DNA from: Pontibacter litorisediminis
GTDB taxonomy: Bacteria > Bacteroidota > Bacteroidia > Cytophagales > Hymenobacteraceae
Assembly (NCBI RefSeq): GCF_029360645.1
Contig: NZ_JARDUA010000001.1
Location: 372,001 to 436,000 of the forward strand
Length of the DNA stretch: 64,000 nt
Direction: 5' to 3'
How positions within the stretch are numbered: the first letter of the stretch is position 1; every line of letters begins with the position of its first letter. The position numbers were made by a program, and so were the translations under genes. The notes beneath the pieces were generated by a model, which did not search any database, was not told where the DNA came from, and saw nothing but the letters and a program-made list of their open reading frames with translations. Of this stretch, positions 34,996-43,677 are shown piece after piece.

Positions 34996-35607
34996 TCAAT
35001 GCATCCTATCCGGGCGTGGCTCCAGGTTGCGGATGATATCGGCCTCAATGGCCAGCAGCTCCTTCAGGCGGGCATCCACCTCCTCAGCGGGCATATACTC
35101 CTTGGCCAGCTTTACGAAGCTAACATAATGCCCCGCCTCTGACACCATCAGCTCGTAGTAGAACTTCTGCAGCTCCTCGTCCTGGATGTTCTTCCAGAGC
35201 AGTTTAAAGCGCTCGCAGCTGCGGGCCTCTATCAGGGCGTTCACCAGCAGGTGGTCCATGAGCTGCCGCTCACGCTTATTGCCTTTGCGGATGTGCTTCG
35301 TTAGCTGAACCACATACTCATCGGGGCGGTTGCGGCCCAGGCCATAACCACGCTTCTTGAGCTGCTCCATCACCCGCTCAAAATGGCTCCACTCCTCTGC
35401 CACCAGCTCGGTCATTTCCTCCACCAGGCGCTCCTTGTCGGGGTACTTCACGATCAGCGAGATGCCGGAAGTAGCGGCTTTCTGCTCGCAGTAGGCGTGG
35501 TCTACCAGTATCTCCTCAATGTTTTTTTCTGCAATGTTCACCCAGCGCGGGTCGGTAGGCAGCTCCAGGCGAAGTATGGTTTTAGTAGGTTGCTGAGTCG
35601 TGGACAT
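34996..35607 (-). CDS. miaE: tRNA-(ms[2]io[6]A)-hydroxylase
   Basis: 203 residues. It is a ferritin-like non-haem diiron monooxygenase: DHAYCEQKAATSGISLI (first-half E), LVAEEWSHFERVMEQLKKRG (ExxH, about 68-87), LLVNALIEARSCERFKLL (about 120-137) and YYELMVSEAGHYVSFVKLA (ExxH, about 150-168). It hydroxylates the isopentenyl group of ms2i6A37 to give ms2io6A37, with O2. The substrate is made by MiaB, encoded at 43678. The flanking genes are unrelated and it is transcribed alone. Confidence 0.94.
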   Translation of the reverse strand: MSTTQQPTKTILRLELPTDPRWVNIAEKNIEEILVDHAYCEQKAATSGISLIVKYPDKERLVEEMTELVAEEWSHFERVMEQLKKRGYGLGRNRPDEYVVQLTKHIRKGNKRERQLMDHLLVNALIEARSCERFKLLWKNIQDEELQKFYYELMVSEAGHYVSFVKLAKEYMPAEEVDARLKELLAIEADIIRNLEPRPDRMH

Positions 35608-35679
35608 GGGTAATCTAATGTTGCTTGGGTAATAAAGCGTATGGAATAATTGTGGTTATACTTGTAAAGGATGCTGCCT

Positions 35680-37638
35680 TTAATCAAAGAACCTCCACAT
35701 AACGCCAAACACAAAGCTGCGGCGCAGGCCCGGATAAAGCGGCGTCTGGAAATACACGGGATCTGAAAGGCCCTGGTTCACGTGGCTCATCTTCAGGAAA
35801 ACGTTCACAGTTTTAATGTCGGCATTCATGAAGACTTCGGCCACAGGATAGCCCTGCACCAGGAAATCATTCTGCACATAGAACTGCTGCGTTACCGGCA
35901 TGTAGCCATAGCCATAGTACTCGGAGGCATAATTGCCCTGCACACCCAACTGCACAAAGAGGGCATTCTTAAACAGCGGCCCCTGCACGTATACTTTAGA
36001 CTCCACCAGCCACTCCGGCATCGGAATGTTATTGGCCTCGTCGGTATTGGTATAAACAACGAGATTATCGAAATACAGCGGCCCGAAGTTGATCTTGTGG
36101 GAGATGCTGCCGCCCCAGAAGCGCTGGCTACCGCTTGCCTGCACCGGTACTGCCGCTTCGTTAAAGTATACCCAGCGCTTCACGTTAGTATAGTGGCCGT
36201 CGAGCTTGAGGTACTGGCGTTTTCCGATTTTCTGATGCAGGCCAGCACCGATGCGGTCCACCACAATGTTACCGAAATCTTTACTCCAGGAATAGTGGTT
36301 GCCGAGCATGTAGTCCTGCACACGTGAGGGGGAGTAGAGAACGCGTTGCAGGGTGCCATAAGCGCCACCAAGCCTGGCTGTTCCTTTAATGCGGTAGTCC
36401 CCCGCCAGCTGGTATTCGGCGCTACCCGTAATCTCTGCCAGATCTTTATAGAAAAACCGTATATCACCACCCAAAAACACCTGGTCATAGCCGCCGCTTG
36501 CACTAATTGTTTTAAAAACGTTTCCTCTGGTCAAGACCGAGTCTGGAATATTGTTGGCTGTGTCGATAGAATCTATGGCGCTGTACATAATATTGGCATT
36601 CCGCAACTTCACGTAGGCCTTGTAGGATGACAGCTTATTATTTCCGGTCAGGCCAAAGGTGTTCTCCAGCTCTTTATACTCAGTAGCATCGTTCGTGCGG
36701 CCATAGCTGTACTTAAACGTGGGGTACAGGTATGTAGCACGAGCAACAGTGGTGTCCCGATCACCTACACGATCAGTAGTGGTAGGGATCGCGTCATCCA
36801 AATAGGCATTGCGCTGGCGGTAATAGTCAAAGGTGTGGTATACTTTCAGGTTTTCCTGGGCAAGCCGGTAAATATGCGTCAGGTGCAGGTTATTCCTGGA
36901 TTCCTCGTTCAGCGCCTGGTTCAGGTACACGGGTGCCTCCTCGTACGCCCTCAGCTCGATTTCGCCTCTGGCTGTTGTGTCAATGCCGCCCGTCTCTACC
37001 TGCTCCACCTTCATAAAGGTATAGTTAAAAAACAGGTCGTACTTCTCGTTCTTGGAGCGGTAGTGGGTAAAGGCCTTTATCGCCTGGTTGTCGATGAAGT
37101 CGCGGGTTTGCCTTCTGCGGGCGGCGGGGCCTATTTGCTGGTCGGCTGAGAGGATCTGGTAAGCCACGCCAAAATTCCAGCGCTCGTTAATGTTGCGCGT
37201 GTGCAGGGCCTCAAACGCTATTTCGCCACGGCCTCCCTGTACGTAATCCAGGTAAGTATAGGGCGAGCGCGTGTTGTAATAGGTTACTTTCTGCGGGTCA
37301 TAGGCATATCGGTCGAAGATGTTCTTGCCCAGCCTCACCCCGATTTTGTCGGGCAGTTGAAACAGCATGGGAGTGGCTGCCGTGCCGATGTTGCCCAAGT
37401 GCTGGTAAAAGCTCGTGTCGTTATACCAGTAGCGCTCGTTGTGGTGGTTGTTCAGTGATGTATCGATCGGCGTGGCAGTGTAACGCCCCATTAGCACATC
37501 CTGCTCATAAAGTTTCAGCACTGTTTTCGGGCCATAGAGCATCTTTGTGGTGTCATCTATGATCTGGGCATAACTTTCCGTGTTTACCAGCAGCAAACTC
37601 AGTAGTAACAGTATAAAGACAGATAGTTTTCTCTTCAC
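35680..37638 (-). CDS. Putative porin (DUF4289-type outer membrane beta-barrel)
   Basis: 652 residues with a signal peptide (about 1-24, ending SYA-Q). It opens with the family stretch DDTTKMLYGPKTVLKLYEQDVL and continues with amphipathic strands rich in Tyr and Asn (YNTRSPYTYLDYVQGGRGEIAFEALHTRNI), ending with strand VFGVMWRFFD with the C-terminal aromatic usual for outer membrane barrels. The pore function is inferred from the family. lpxK lies 20 bp upstream on the same strand, so the two are probably one operon. Confidence 0.88.
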   Translation of the reverse strand: MKRKLSVFILLLLSLLLVNTESYAQIIDDTTKMLYGPKTVLKLYEQDVLMGRYTATPIDTSLNNHHNERYWYNDTSFYQHLGNIGTAATPMLFQLPDKIGVRLGKNIFDRYAYDPQKVTYYNTRSPYTYLDYVQGGRGEIAFEALHTRNINERWNFGVAYQILSADQQIGPAARRRQTRDFIDNQAIKAFTHYRSKNEKYDLFFNYTFMKVEQVETGGIDTTARGEIELRAYEEAPVYLNQALNEESRNNLHLTHIYRLAQENLKVYHTFDYYRQRNAYLDDAIPTTTDRVGDRDTTVARATYLYPTFKYSYGRTNDATEYKELENTFGLTGNNKLSSYKAYVKLRNANIMYSAIDSIDTANNIPDSVLTRGNVFKTISASGGYDQVFLGGDIRFFYKDLAEITGSAEYQLAGDYRIKGTARLGGAYGTLQRVLYSPSRVQDYMLGNHYSWSKDFGNIVVDRIGAGLHQKIGKRQYLKLDGHYTNVKRWVYFNEAAVPVQASGSQRFWGGSISHKINFGPLYFDNLVVYTNTDEANNIPMPEWLVESKVYVQGPLFKNALFVQLGVQGNYASEYYGYGYMPVTQQFYVQNDFLVQGYPVAEVFMNADIKTVNVFLKMSHVNQGLSDPVYFQTPLYPGLRRSFVFGVMWRFFD

Positions 37639-37658
37639 GCTTCAAAAATAGTGAAATA

Positions 37659-38732
37659 TTAACGGATTTTCGCAGCCTCAGGCCGTAGCATCTGCCCCTG
37701 CACATGCTGCAGCACCAATTGGTCGAATTTTTCCCCGTCCGCCATAAACTGTACTTTGATCGGCACAAAAAAGATCGGCAGCTGGCTCGTTAAGGGCCCC
37801 AAATTAGCGTCAGTCAGCTTAACAGCATCTTTACGGGTGGTTATCACAGAGGCACCTGCATATCCTGGCTGCAGCAGCAGGTTTTGCAGCTCTTCCAGGT
37901 TGCCCTGGGTGTAGTGATGGTGATCAGGGTAAGCGATATGCTTCAGCAATGTATAACCTTCCTTTTCCAAATGTTCCTTCAGCGGTTCAGCATTAGCGAT
38001 GCCTGTCAGCAGTACCACCTTTTTTTCAGGTGTGGCAGCCTCACCCATCGCCACAAAGGCTCCGTAGGCAAAGGAAGAGAAAAAGACAGGGATCCCTGGG
38101 GCACTATACTGCCTCACCAGCTTTTGGATGCTTTCCCGCTCCTGAGGCCCCATTGTAGCAGGGCATTTGCTCACCACCACGGCGTCCGCACGTTTGGCCC
38201 CGTTGCGTGGTTCCCGAAGCCGGCCAGCTGGCAGCACATAATCTTTATAAAAGGGACGGTTGTAGTCTGTGATGAGCAGGTTGAGAGAGGGTTGTACCGG
38301 CCTGTGCTGCATCGCGTCATCCAGCACCACCACCTCTAGCTGTGGCAAACGTTCCAGCAACTGCTCAATCCCCTTCACGCGATCCTCGCACACAGCCACG
38401 GCAACCTGGTTAAAGTCAAGGTGGTATTGATACGGCTCATCCCCAAGTAGCGCAGCTGTGGAGCAGTCATTTGCCAATATGAATCCTTTGCTCTGCCGCT
38501 TGTAGCCACGGCTGAGTGTCGCCACGTTGTAAGCGTGCAGCAAGCGCAGCAGGTACTCCACGTGCGGCGTTTTGCCGGTACCCCCTACCGTGAGGTTTCC
38601 CACGGCAATAACTGGAAGGCTGAAGCGCCTGGAGGGAAGCATGCCTTTGTCGTAGCCCAGGTTGCGGAGCCGCATGATGCCTCCGTAGAGCTGCGAAAAG
38701 GGCCAGAGCGGTATGTGCAGATAGTGGTGCAT
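37659..38732 (-). CDS. lpxK: Tetraacyldisaccharide 4'-kinase
   Basis: 357 residues. A membrane-associated N-terminus ([22 protein letters not shown]) is followed by the P-loop [19 protein letters not shown] (44-62), [11 protein letters not shown] (about 75-85), [37 protein letters not shown] (Walker B-like) and [17 protein letters not shown]. It phosphorylates the lipid A precursor at the 4' position on the inner face of the inner membrane. The porin gene follows after 20 bp. It is divergent from the Nif3-like gene. Confidence 0.97.
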   Translation of the reverse strand: MHHYLHIPLWPFSQLYGGIMRLRNLGYDKGMLPSRRFSLPVIAVGNLTVGGTGKTPHVEYLLRLLHAYNVATLSRGYKRQSKGFILANDCSTAALLGDEPYQYHLDFNQVAVAVCEDRVKGIEQLLERLPQLEVVVLDDAMQHRPVQPSLNLLITDYNRPFYKDYVLPAGRLREPRNGAKRADAVVVSKCPATMGPQERESIQKLVRQYSAPGIPVFFSSFAYGAFVAMGEAATPEKKVVLLTGIANAEPLKEHLEKEGYTLLKHIAYPDHHHYTQGNLEELQNLLLQPGYAGASVITTRKDAVKLTDANLGPLTSQLPIFFVPIKVQFMADGEKFDQLVLQHVQGQMLRPEAAKIR

Positions 38733-38804
38733 GGTTTTGTAACGCGTGCAAATTACGTTAATTTTAGCGAGCCGAAGCTAACCACTGAACGAAAGAGAGA
38801 AACT

Positions 38805-39905
38805 ATGGCAAAAATAAAGGAAGTAACCGCCCTGCTGGATCAACTCGCGCCGCTCCGTTACCAGGAGAGCTACGATAACGCCGGCCTGCAAACAGGTGAC
38901 GCCAACGCCGAAGTAACCGGCGTGCTGGTAACGCTGGATTGCACCGAGGCCGTGCTGGAAGAGGCAATGGCCAAGGGCTGTAACCTGGTGGTGGCGCACC
39001 ACCCGGTTATCTTCAAAGGGTTAAAGCAGCTAACGGGGCGCAGCTATGTGGAGCGCACCATCATAAAGGCTATACAGAACAACATCGCCATATATGCCAG
39101 CCATACCAACCTGGACAATGTACTGAACGGCGTGAATACCAAAATTGCGACTAAATTGGGCCTGCAGCAGCAGCGTATCCTGGTAAATAAGCCCTCTACC
39201 CTCATGCAGCTGGTTACCTTCGTGCCCGTAGAAAGCACGGATGCTGTGCTGGAGGCGCTGCACAAGGCTGGGGCCGGCAACGTGGGAGAATACAGCGGCT
39301 GCAGCTTCAGTGTTACCGGCACCGGACGCTTCACGCCTTCGGAGCAGGCTGACCCTACCATTGGCAGCGCCAATAAAGCGGAGCAGGTGCAGGAGAACCG
39401 TCTGGAGCTGCTCTTTCCGGCAGTGCTGCAGGGCAAGATCATGGCGGCACTTAAGCAGGCACACCCTTACGAGGAAGTGGCGCATTACCTCTACACCCTG
39501 GAGAACCAGAACCAGGAAGTGGGGATTGGAGTGATCGGCGAATTGGAGCGGGAGCTAACAGAGCAGGAATTTCTGGCTTACCTGAAGGAGCGTATGGGGC
39601 TGCAGGGCCTGCGCTATACGAGCATCGGAGGCAAGAAGGTGCAGCGCGTGGCGGTTTGTGGCGGAGCCGGTAGTTTCCTGATAAAAGACGCGCTGCGGCA
39701 GGGTGCAGATGCCCTGGTGACGGGCGATGTGAAGTACCATGAGTTCTTTGATGCCGAAGGGCAACTGATGATAGCCGATATCGGCCATTACGAAAGCGAG
39801 GTATACACAAAGGAGATATTTTATGACGTAATTTCAAAAAGTTTTCCTAATTTTGCAGTCTTAATATCGCAAGTAAACACTAACCCCGTCAGATACACTT
39901 TTTAA
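38805..39905 (+). CDS. Nif3-like dinuclear metal centre protein (YqfO/YbgI type)
   Basis: 366 residues from ATG 38805 (MAKIKEVTALLDQLAPLRYQESYDNAGLQTGD); the frame is open upstream over lpxK but this is antisense sequence. Metal ligands are in NLVVAHHPVIFKG (HH, about 60-72) and IYASHTNLDN, with GDVKYHEFFDA (H) and DIGHYESE (H, E) near the end. The middle PII/CutA-like insert (about 120-240) is usual for the 360-residue type. The biochemical role is unsettled; GTP cyclohydrolase-like or NIF3 names are used. The zinc-ribbon gene follows 3 bp after the stop. Confidence 0.93.
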   Translation: MAKIKEVTALLDQLAPLRYQESYDNAGLQTGDANAEVTGVLVTLDCTEAVLEEAMAKGCNLVVAHHPVIFKGLKQLTGRSYVERTIIKAIQNNIAIYASHTNLDNVLNGVNTKIATKLGLQQQRILVNKPSTLMQLVTFVPVESTDAVLEALHKAGAGNVGEYSGCSFSVTGTGRFTPSEQADPTIGSANKAEQVQENRLELLFPAVLQGKIMAALKQAHPYEEVAHYLYTLENQNQEVGIGVIGELERELTEQEFLAYLKERMGLQGLRYTSIGGKKVQRVAVCGGAGSFLIKDALRQGADALVTGDVKYHEFFDAEGQLMIADIGHYESEVYTKEIFYDVISKSFPNFAVLISQVNTNPVRYTF

Positions 39906-39908
39906 TAC

Positions 39909-40640
39909 ATGGAAAGTACTGTAGCCAGCAAACTGGAAGCACTGTCAAAGCTTCAAAACATCGATTCGCAGCTTGATGAGATTAAACGAGTTAGAGGAGA
40001 CCTGCCTGAAGAGGTTCAGGACCTGGAAGATGAGATTGAAGGCTATGAGGTAAGGGTTCGTAAGTTTGATGATGAGGTAGCTGCCCTGAATGACACCATT
40101 GCTCAGCGCAAGCAAGCTATCAAAGATTCTGAAAGCCTGATTCGCAAGTACGAAGATCAGCAGCAGAACGTCCGCAACAACCGCGAGTACGACGCCATCA
40201 CCAAAGAAGTTGAACTTCAGAAACTGGAAATACAGATCTCTGAGAAAAAAATAAAAGAAGCTAACTTCCAGATCGAGCAGAAGATCAACGAGATCGAGGA
40301 CACCAAGCACCGCTTGGAGGAGCGCCGCAAAGACCTGGACAACAAGCAGAAAGAGCTGGAGCAGATCGTGGCAGAAAGCCAGGAAGAAGAAAGAAAGCTG
40401 GAGGAAGAGCGTCAGAATGCTGCCTCTGTGGTAGAAGACCGCCTGCTGAGCGCTTACAACCGTATCCGCAAAAACGTGCGTAACGGGCTGGCTGTGGTAT
40501 CGGTGAAGCGTGACGCCTGCGGTGGCTGCTTTAACACGGTTCCGCCACAGCGCCAGGCTGATATCGCTGCACAGAAGAAAATCATCGTTTGCGAGCACTG
40601 CGGCCGCATCCTGGCGGGCGTTGAGCAGCGTGTGTACTAA
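39909..40640 (+). CDS. Coiled-coil protein with C4 zinc ribbon
   Basis: 243 residues. A long antiparallel coiled coil occupies about 1-190, ending in EERQNAASVVEDRLLSAYNRIRKNVRNGLAVVSV. The zinc ribbon follows: RDACGGCFNTVPPQRQADIAAQKKIIVCEHCGRIL (CxxC ... CxxC). It starts 3 bp after the Nif3-like gene, a pairing I recognise as common in bacteria. A role in RNA or nucleic-acid handling has been proposed for the family, but I would leave it open. A strong terminator begins 40 bp after the stop. Confidence 0.92.
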   Translation: MESTVASKLEALSKLQNIDSQLDEIKRVRGDLPEEVQDLEDEIEGYEVRVRKFDDEVAALNDTIAQRKQAIKDSESLIRKYEDQQQNVRNNREYDAITKEVELQKLEIQISEKKIKEANFQIEQKINEIEDTKHRLEERRKDLDNKQKELEQIVAESQEEERKLEEERQNAASVVEDRLLSAYNRIRKNVRNGLAVVSVKRDACGGCFNTVPPQRQADIAAQKKIIVCEHCGRILAGVEQRVY

Positions 40641-40680
40641 TTAGAATCAATCTTGAGCGAATACCGCTTTCATACAAACC

Positions 40681-40714
40681 AAAAAAGGATGGCTAAACCC
40701 CATCCTTTTTTTTT
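40681..40714. terminator. Strong bidirectional terminator overlapping the start codon of the next gene
   Basis: AAAAAAGGATGG (40681-40692) and CCATCCTTTTTT (40700-40711) form a 12-bp perfect stem with a 7-nt loop and a run of nine T. The best ATG of the TPR gene (40689-40691) is inside the 5' arm. Confidence 0.88.
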
Positions 40715-42155
40715 GCTGCCGGTTTTATGGTTGTTTTGCCATGCCCTGGCCGCCTCCCCTGCTTTGCCCCCGCCCCAAATGGCCGCTTACCAGGAGCTAC
40801 TCAAACTGAGGGTTGAACCGGGCCGCGCCATGCTCAAGCAGCAGCCACAAAACAGTGCCACCGTATTGCTGCTTGCCAACTATGGCGACTTCCTGGAGCT
40901 GTGCGTGCAGCAGAATCAACTGAAGTATGAACAGCTTGTGGCGCTGCAGGAAGAGCGCCTAGAGAAGCTGGAAGCCTTGCCAATGGGCGTGTGGCGCGAT
41001 TACGCCTTAGCCGAAGGGAAACTGCAGGTAGCAATGGCTAAACTATTATTTGGCAACCGTTTATCTGCTGCCTGGGACTTCCGAAAAGCTTATCTGCAGT
41101 ACACCCGCAACGCGCAAGAGTACCCCGACTTTATCCCCAATAAGAAGAACCTCGGCGTGTTGCAGGTTCTGATCGGGTCTGTGCCAGACAAGTATAAATG
41201 GTTCCTGGGGATCATTGGCCTGCAGGGAAGCACAAAGCAAGGCATGGCGAATCTGAGGCAAGCGACTTCTCTGGAAAACCCCTTCCAGCTGGAGGCGCGC
41301 CTGCTGTACACGGTGCTTCTTCACCTGACAGACCCGAAGAGCAAAGAGCAGGCCTTACGGCAGGCGAAGGCCATGGCTAAAGATGAACCGGACAACCTGC
41401 TGCTCCAGTTCATGGCGATGCACCTGCTCAAAAAATCCCAAGCCAGCGAAGAGGCCCTGCAAGTATACCTGCACCGCCCTAAGGGCAATGGCTACCTTAC
41501 GTTTCCGTACCTGCACCACATGGCCGCCGATCTCTACCTCTTCCGCGCAGACTTTGACAAATCCATACAGGAAAACCAGCGTTTTCTTGAACTGCACCAT
41601 GGGCAACATTACCTGAAGTCCGCTAACTACAAGCTGCACCTGGCTTACGCCCTGAGCAACCATACACCACAGGCGCAATGGTTCTTACAGCAAATACCTA
41701 AAGCAGGCATTGAGGAAAGTGAGGAAGACAAATATGCCGCCAGGTATGCACTGAAACAGAAGCAGGAGCCGCTCGTAAAGCCGCTGATGCAGGCCCGCCT
41801 CCACTCCGACGGCGGGTATTACCAGCAGGCATTACAGGCCCTGCAGCGCCTGCAGCTCACGCAAGCCACTCCCACAGCGGTGCAGGCCGAGTACTACTAC
41901 CGCAAGGCCCGCATCTACCAAGGCATTGACTCGCTGCAGCAGGCACTACCCTTGTACCAAAAAGCCATCAGCCTTTGCCAAGGCACAGATTTATACTTTG
42001 CCCCAAGCGCTGCCTTGCAATCTGGGTACATTTATCAGGAGCTGGGGTTGCCAGCGAAAGCAAAGCTCTGCTTTAAGCAGGCGCTAAGCTATAGGCAGCA
42101 CGCGTATAAAAATAGTATAGACGCCAAGGCCAAGCTGGCACTGTCGACTTTATAG
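40689..42155 (+). CDS. TPR-repeat protein with signal peptide
   Basis: 488 residues from ATG 40689 (MAKPHPFFLLPVLWLFCHALAASPALPPPQ, signal peptide cut near ALA-A). Alternatives are TTG 40653, before the terminator hairpin, and TTG 40713, just after it. Tetratricopeptide-like helical pairs fill the rest, clearest at AAWDFRKAYLQYTRNAQEYPDFIPNKKNLGVLQVLIG, the 300-340 region and the tail YYRKARIYQGIDSLQQALPLYQKAISLC...GYIYQELGLPAKAKLCFKQAL. Probably periplasmic. The partner is unknown. pabB begins 6 bp after the stop, so the two are likely cotranscribed. Confidence 0.8.
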   Translation: MAKPHPFFLLPVLWLFCHALAASPALPPPQMAAYQELLKLRVEPGRAMLKQQPQNSATVLLLANYGDFLELCVQQNQLKYEQLVALQEERLEKLEALPMGVWRDYALAEGKLQVAMAKLLFGNRLSAAWDFRKAYLQYTRNAQEYPDFIPNKKNLGVLQVLIGSVPDKYKWFLGIIGLQGSTKQGMANLRQATSLENPFQLEARLLYTVLLHLTDPKSKEQALRQAKAMAKDEPDNLLLQFMAMHLLKKSQASEEALQVYLHRPKGNGYLTFPYLHHMAADLYLFRADFDKSIQENQRFLELHHGQHYLKSANYKLHLAYALSNHTPQAQWFLQQIPKAGIEESEEDKYAARYALKQKQEPLVKPLMQARLHSDGGYYQQALQALQRLQLTQATPTAVQAEYYYRKARIYQGIDSLQQALPLYQKAISLCQGTDLYFAPSAALQSGYIYQELGLPAKAKLCFKQALSYRQHAYKNSIDAKAKLALSTL

Positions 42156-42161
42156 AGCATC

Positions 42162-43451
42162 ATGCATAAAGAAGAGATACCGTACAGCGAGTTGCCAATT
42201 AGTGCAGCGGAGTTTCGGCTGAAGGCGCTGGCTTGGGCGGATGCCCACGTGCTGGCAGCCTACTATACTTCCAATAACATTGCTTACCCGCACGAGGGGT
42301 TTGAGGAGTTGCTGGCAGTGTCCAATAGAGAGGTGTTGCCCTTGCCAGAGGAAAATGCATACAAGAACCTGCGCCAGATTTTAAGGCAGCCAAACCCGCT
42401 GCTTTGCGGCTATCTGGGCTACGACCTGAAGAACCAGACCGAGAAACTAAGCAGCCATAACCATGACGGGCTTGGTTTCCCCCTGTTGACATTTTTCGTT
42501 CCGGAAGCATACTTATACTTTAATACCACAAGTATAAGTATCTATGATTATGAAGCCTATGCCCTAACAATTCTTAGCGCCATCCTGGCCACACCCACTC
42601 CTGCTCCCGCTGCCCCGGCAAGTATAATGCTAGAGCAACGGGTTACGAAGGAGCAGTACATCCGGCAAGTGGAGCAGATCCGGCAGCATATCTTGGAGGG
42701 AGATGTGTACGAACTCAATTACTGCATGGAGTTCTTTGCCGAGCAGGTGCAGTTACAGCCCCTCCCCCTCTACCTGGCCTTGAACGAGGCCTCTCCCACG
42801 CCATTCTCCGGCTACCTGAAGCTGCAGGACAAATACCTGCTCTGCGCCTCACCGGAGCGGTTCTTGAAAAAAGAAAATACTACATTAATCTCCCAGCCAA
42901 TTAAAGGCACCATTCGCCGTGGCAACACCCCGGAAGAGGACCGTCAGCTCCAGCACCAGCTCCGAAACGATGAAAAAGAATTGGCTGAGAATATGATGAT
43001 CGTGGACCTGGTTCGCAATGATTTGAGCCGCTCCTGCGCCACCGGAACCGTGCAGGTAGAAGAAATGTTCGGGATTTACGGCTTCAGGCAGGTGTCACAG
43101 ATGATCTCTACCGTGGTAGGTACCTTAAGGCCGGAAAAGGACTTGGTGGATGCGCTAATAGGCGCTTTCCCGATGGGGAGCATGACCGGAGCCCCCAAGA
43201 TCAGCGCCATGCAACTGATAGAGGAGCTGGAGAACACCAAGCGCGGGCTTTACTCGGGAGCCTTCGGCTACATCAAACCCAGTGGCGACTGCGATTTTAA
43301 CGTTGTGATCCGGAGCATGCAGTATAATGCCAGCAGCGGCTACTTAAGCTTTATGGTTGGAAGCGCCATTACCTATGACTCTGACCCGGAGCGAGAGTAT
43401 GAGGAATGCCTGTTGAAAGCAAAGGCTATGTTTAAGGTACTGGGAGTTTAG
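42162..43451 (+). CDS. pabB: Aminodeoxychorismate synthase component I (PabB-like chorismate-binding enzyme)
   Basis: 429 residues. The chorismate-binding domain has EGDVYELNYCMEFFAEQ (about 184-200), YLLCASPERFLK, QPIKGTIRRG (about 246-255, the PIKGT motif of PabB rather than the PIAGT of TrpE), MIVDLVRNDLSRSC and GAFPMGSMTGAPKISAMQLIEELE with YSGAFGYIKPSGDCDFNVVIRS. It makes 4-amino-4-deoxychorismate for folate. No PabA or lyase gene is adjacent. It follows the TPR gene by 6 bp. Confidence 0.9.
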   Translation: MHKEEIPYSELPISAAEFRLKALAWADAHVLAAYYTSNNIAYPHEGFEELLAVSNREVLPLPEENAYKNLRQILRQPNPLLCGYLGYDLKNQTEKLSSHNHDGLGFPLLTFFVPEAYLYFNTTSISIYDYEAYALTILSAILATPTPAPAAPASIMLEQRVTKEQYIRQVEQIRQHILEGDVYELNYCMEFFAEQVQLQPLPLYLALNEASPTPFSGYLKLQDKYLLCASPERFLKKENTTLISQPIKGTIRRGNTPEEDRQLQHQLRNDEKELAENMMIVDLVRNDLSRSCATGTVQVEEMFGIYGFRQVSQMISTVVGTLRPEKDLVDALIGAFPMGSMTGAPKISAMQLIEELENTKRGLYSGAFGYIKPSGDCDFNVVIRSMQYNASSGYLSFMVGSAITYDSDPEREYEECLLKAKAMFKVLGV

Positions 43452-43650
43452 CAATATAGGGGCGATCAGTGTGCTTGCGTACGGATGGTCCTAAACCAAT
43501 CCTGCTCTATACGATAGCATGTATTTTTTGCCGCCATATGATTTTGCTGAGCGTCAGCGGCTAACAGCCACATGCCCAACCGCCTGTTCCATACTTCAAA
43601 ATTTACCAAGAGTCTCCTGCCATTCTGTCACGTTTTTGAATACATTATAG

Positions 43651-43658
43651 TATATTTG
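43651..43658 (+). promoter_or_regulatory. -7 element TATATTTG of miaB
   Basis: Exact TAnnTTTG match 19 nt before ATG 43678. The 226-bp gap after pabB otherwise holds a small GCTGA/TCAGC hairpin and no gene. Confidence 0.6.
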
Positions 43659-43677
43659 CAGCTACAATTGAGGTAAT

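Noticed and set aside
38535-38804. N-terminal extension of the Nif3-like protein by 90 codons
   Set aside because: It is antisense to the 5' end of lpxK and the family N-terminus begins exactly at ATG 38805.
42162-43451. Anthranilate synthase component I (TrpE) instead of PabB
   Set aside because: The substrate motif reads PIKGT, as in PabB, and there are no neighbouring trp genes. It remains a small possibility.
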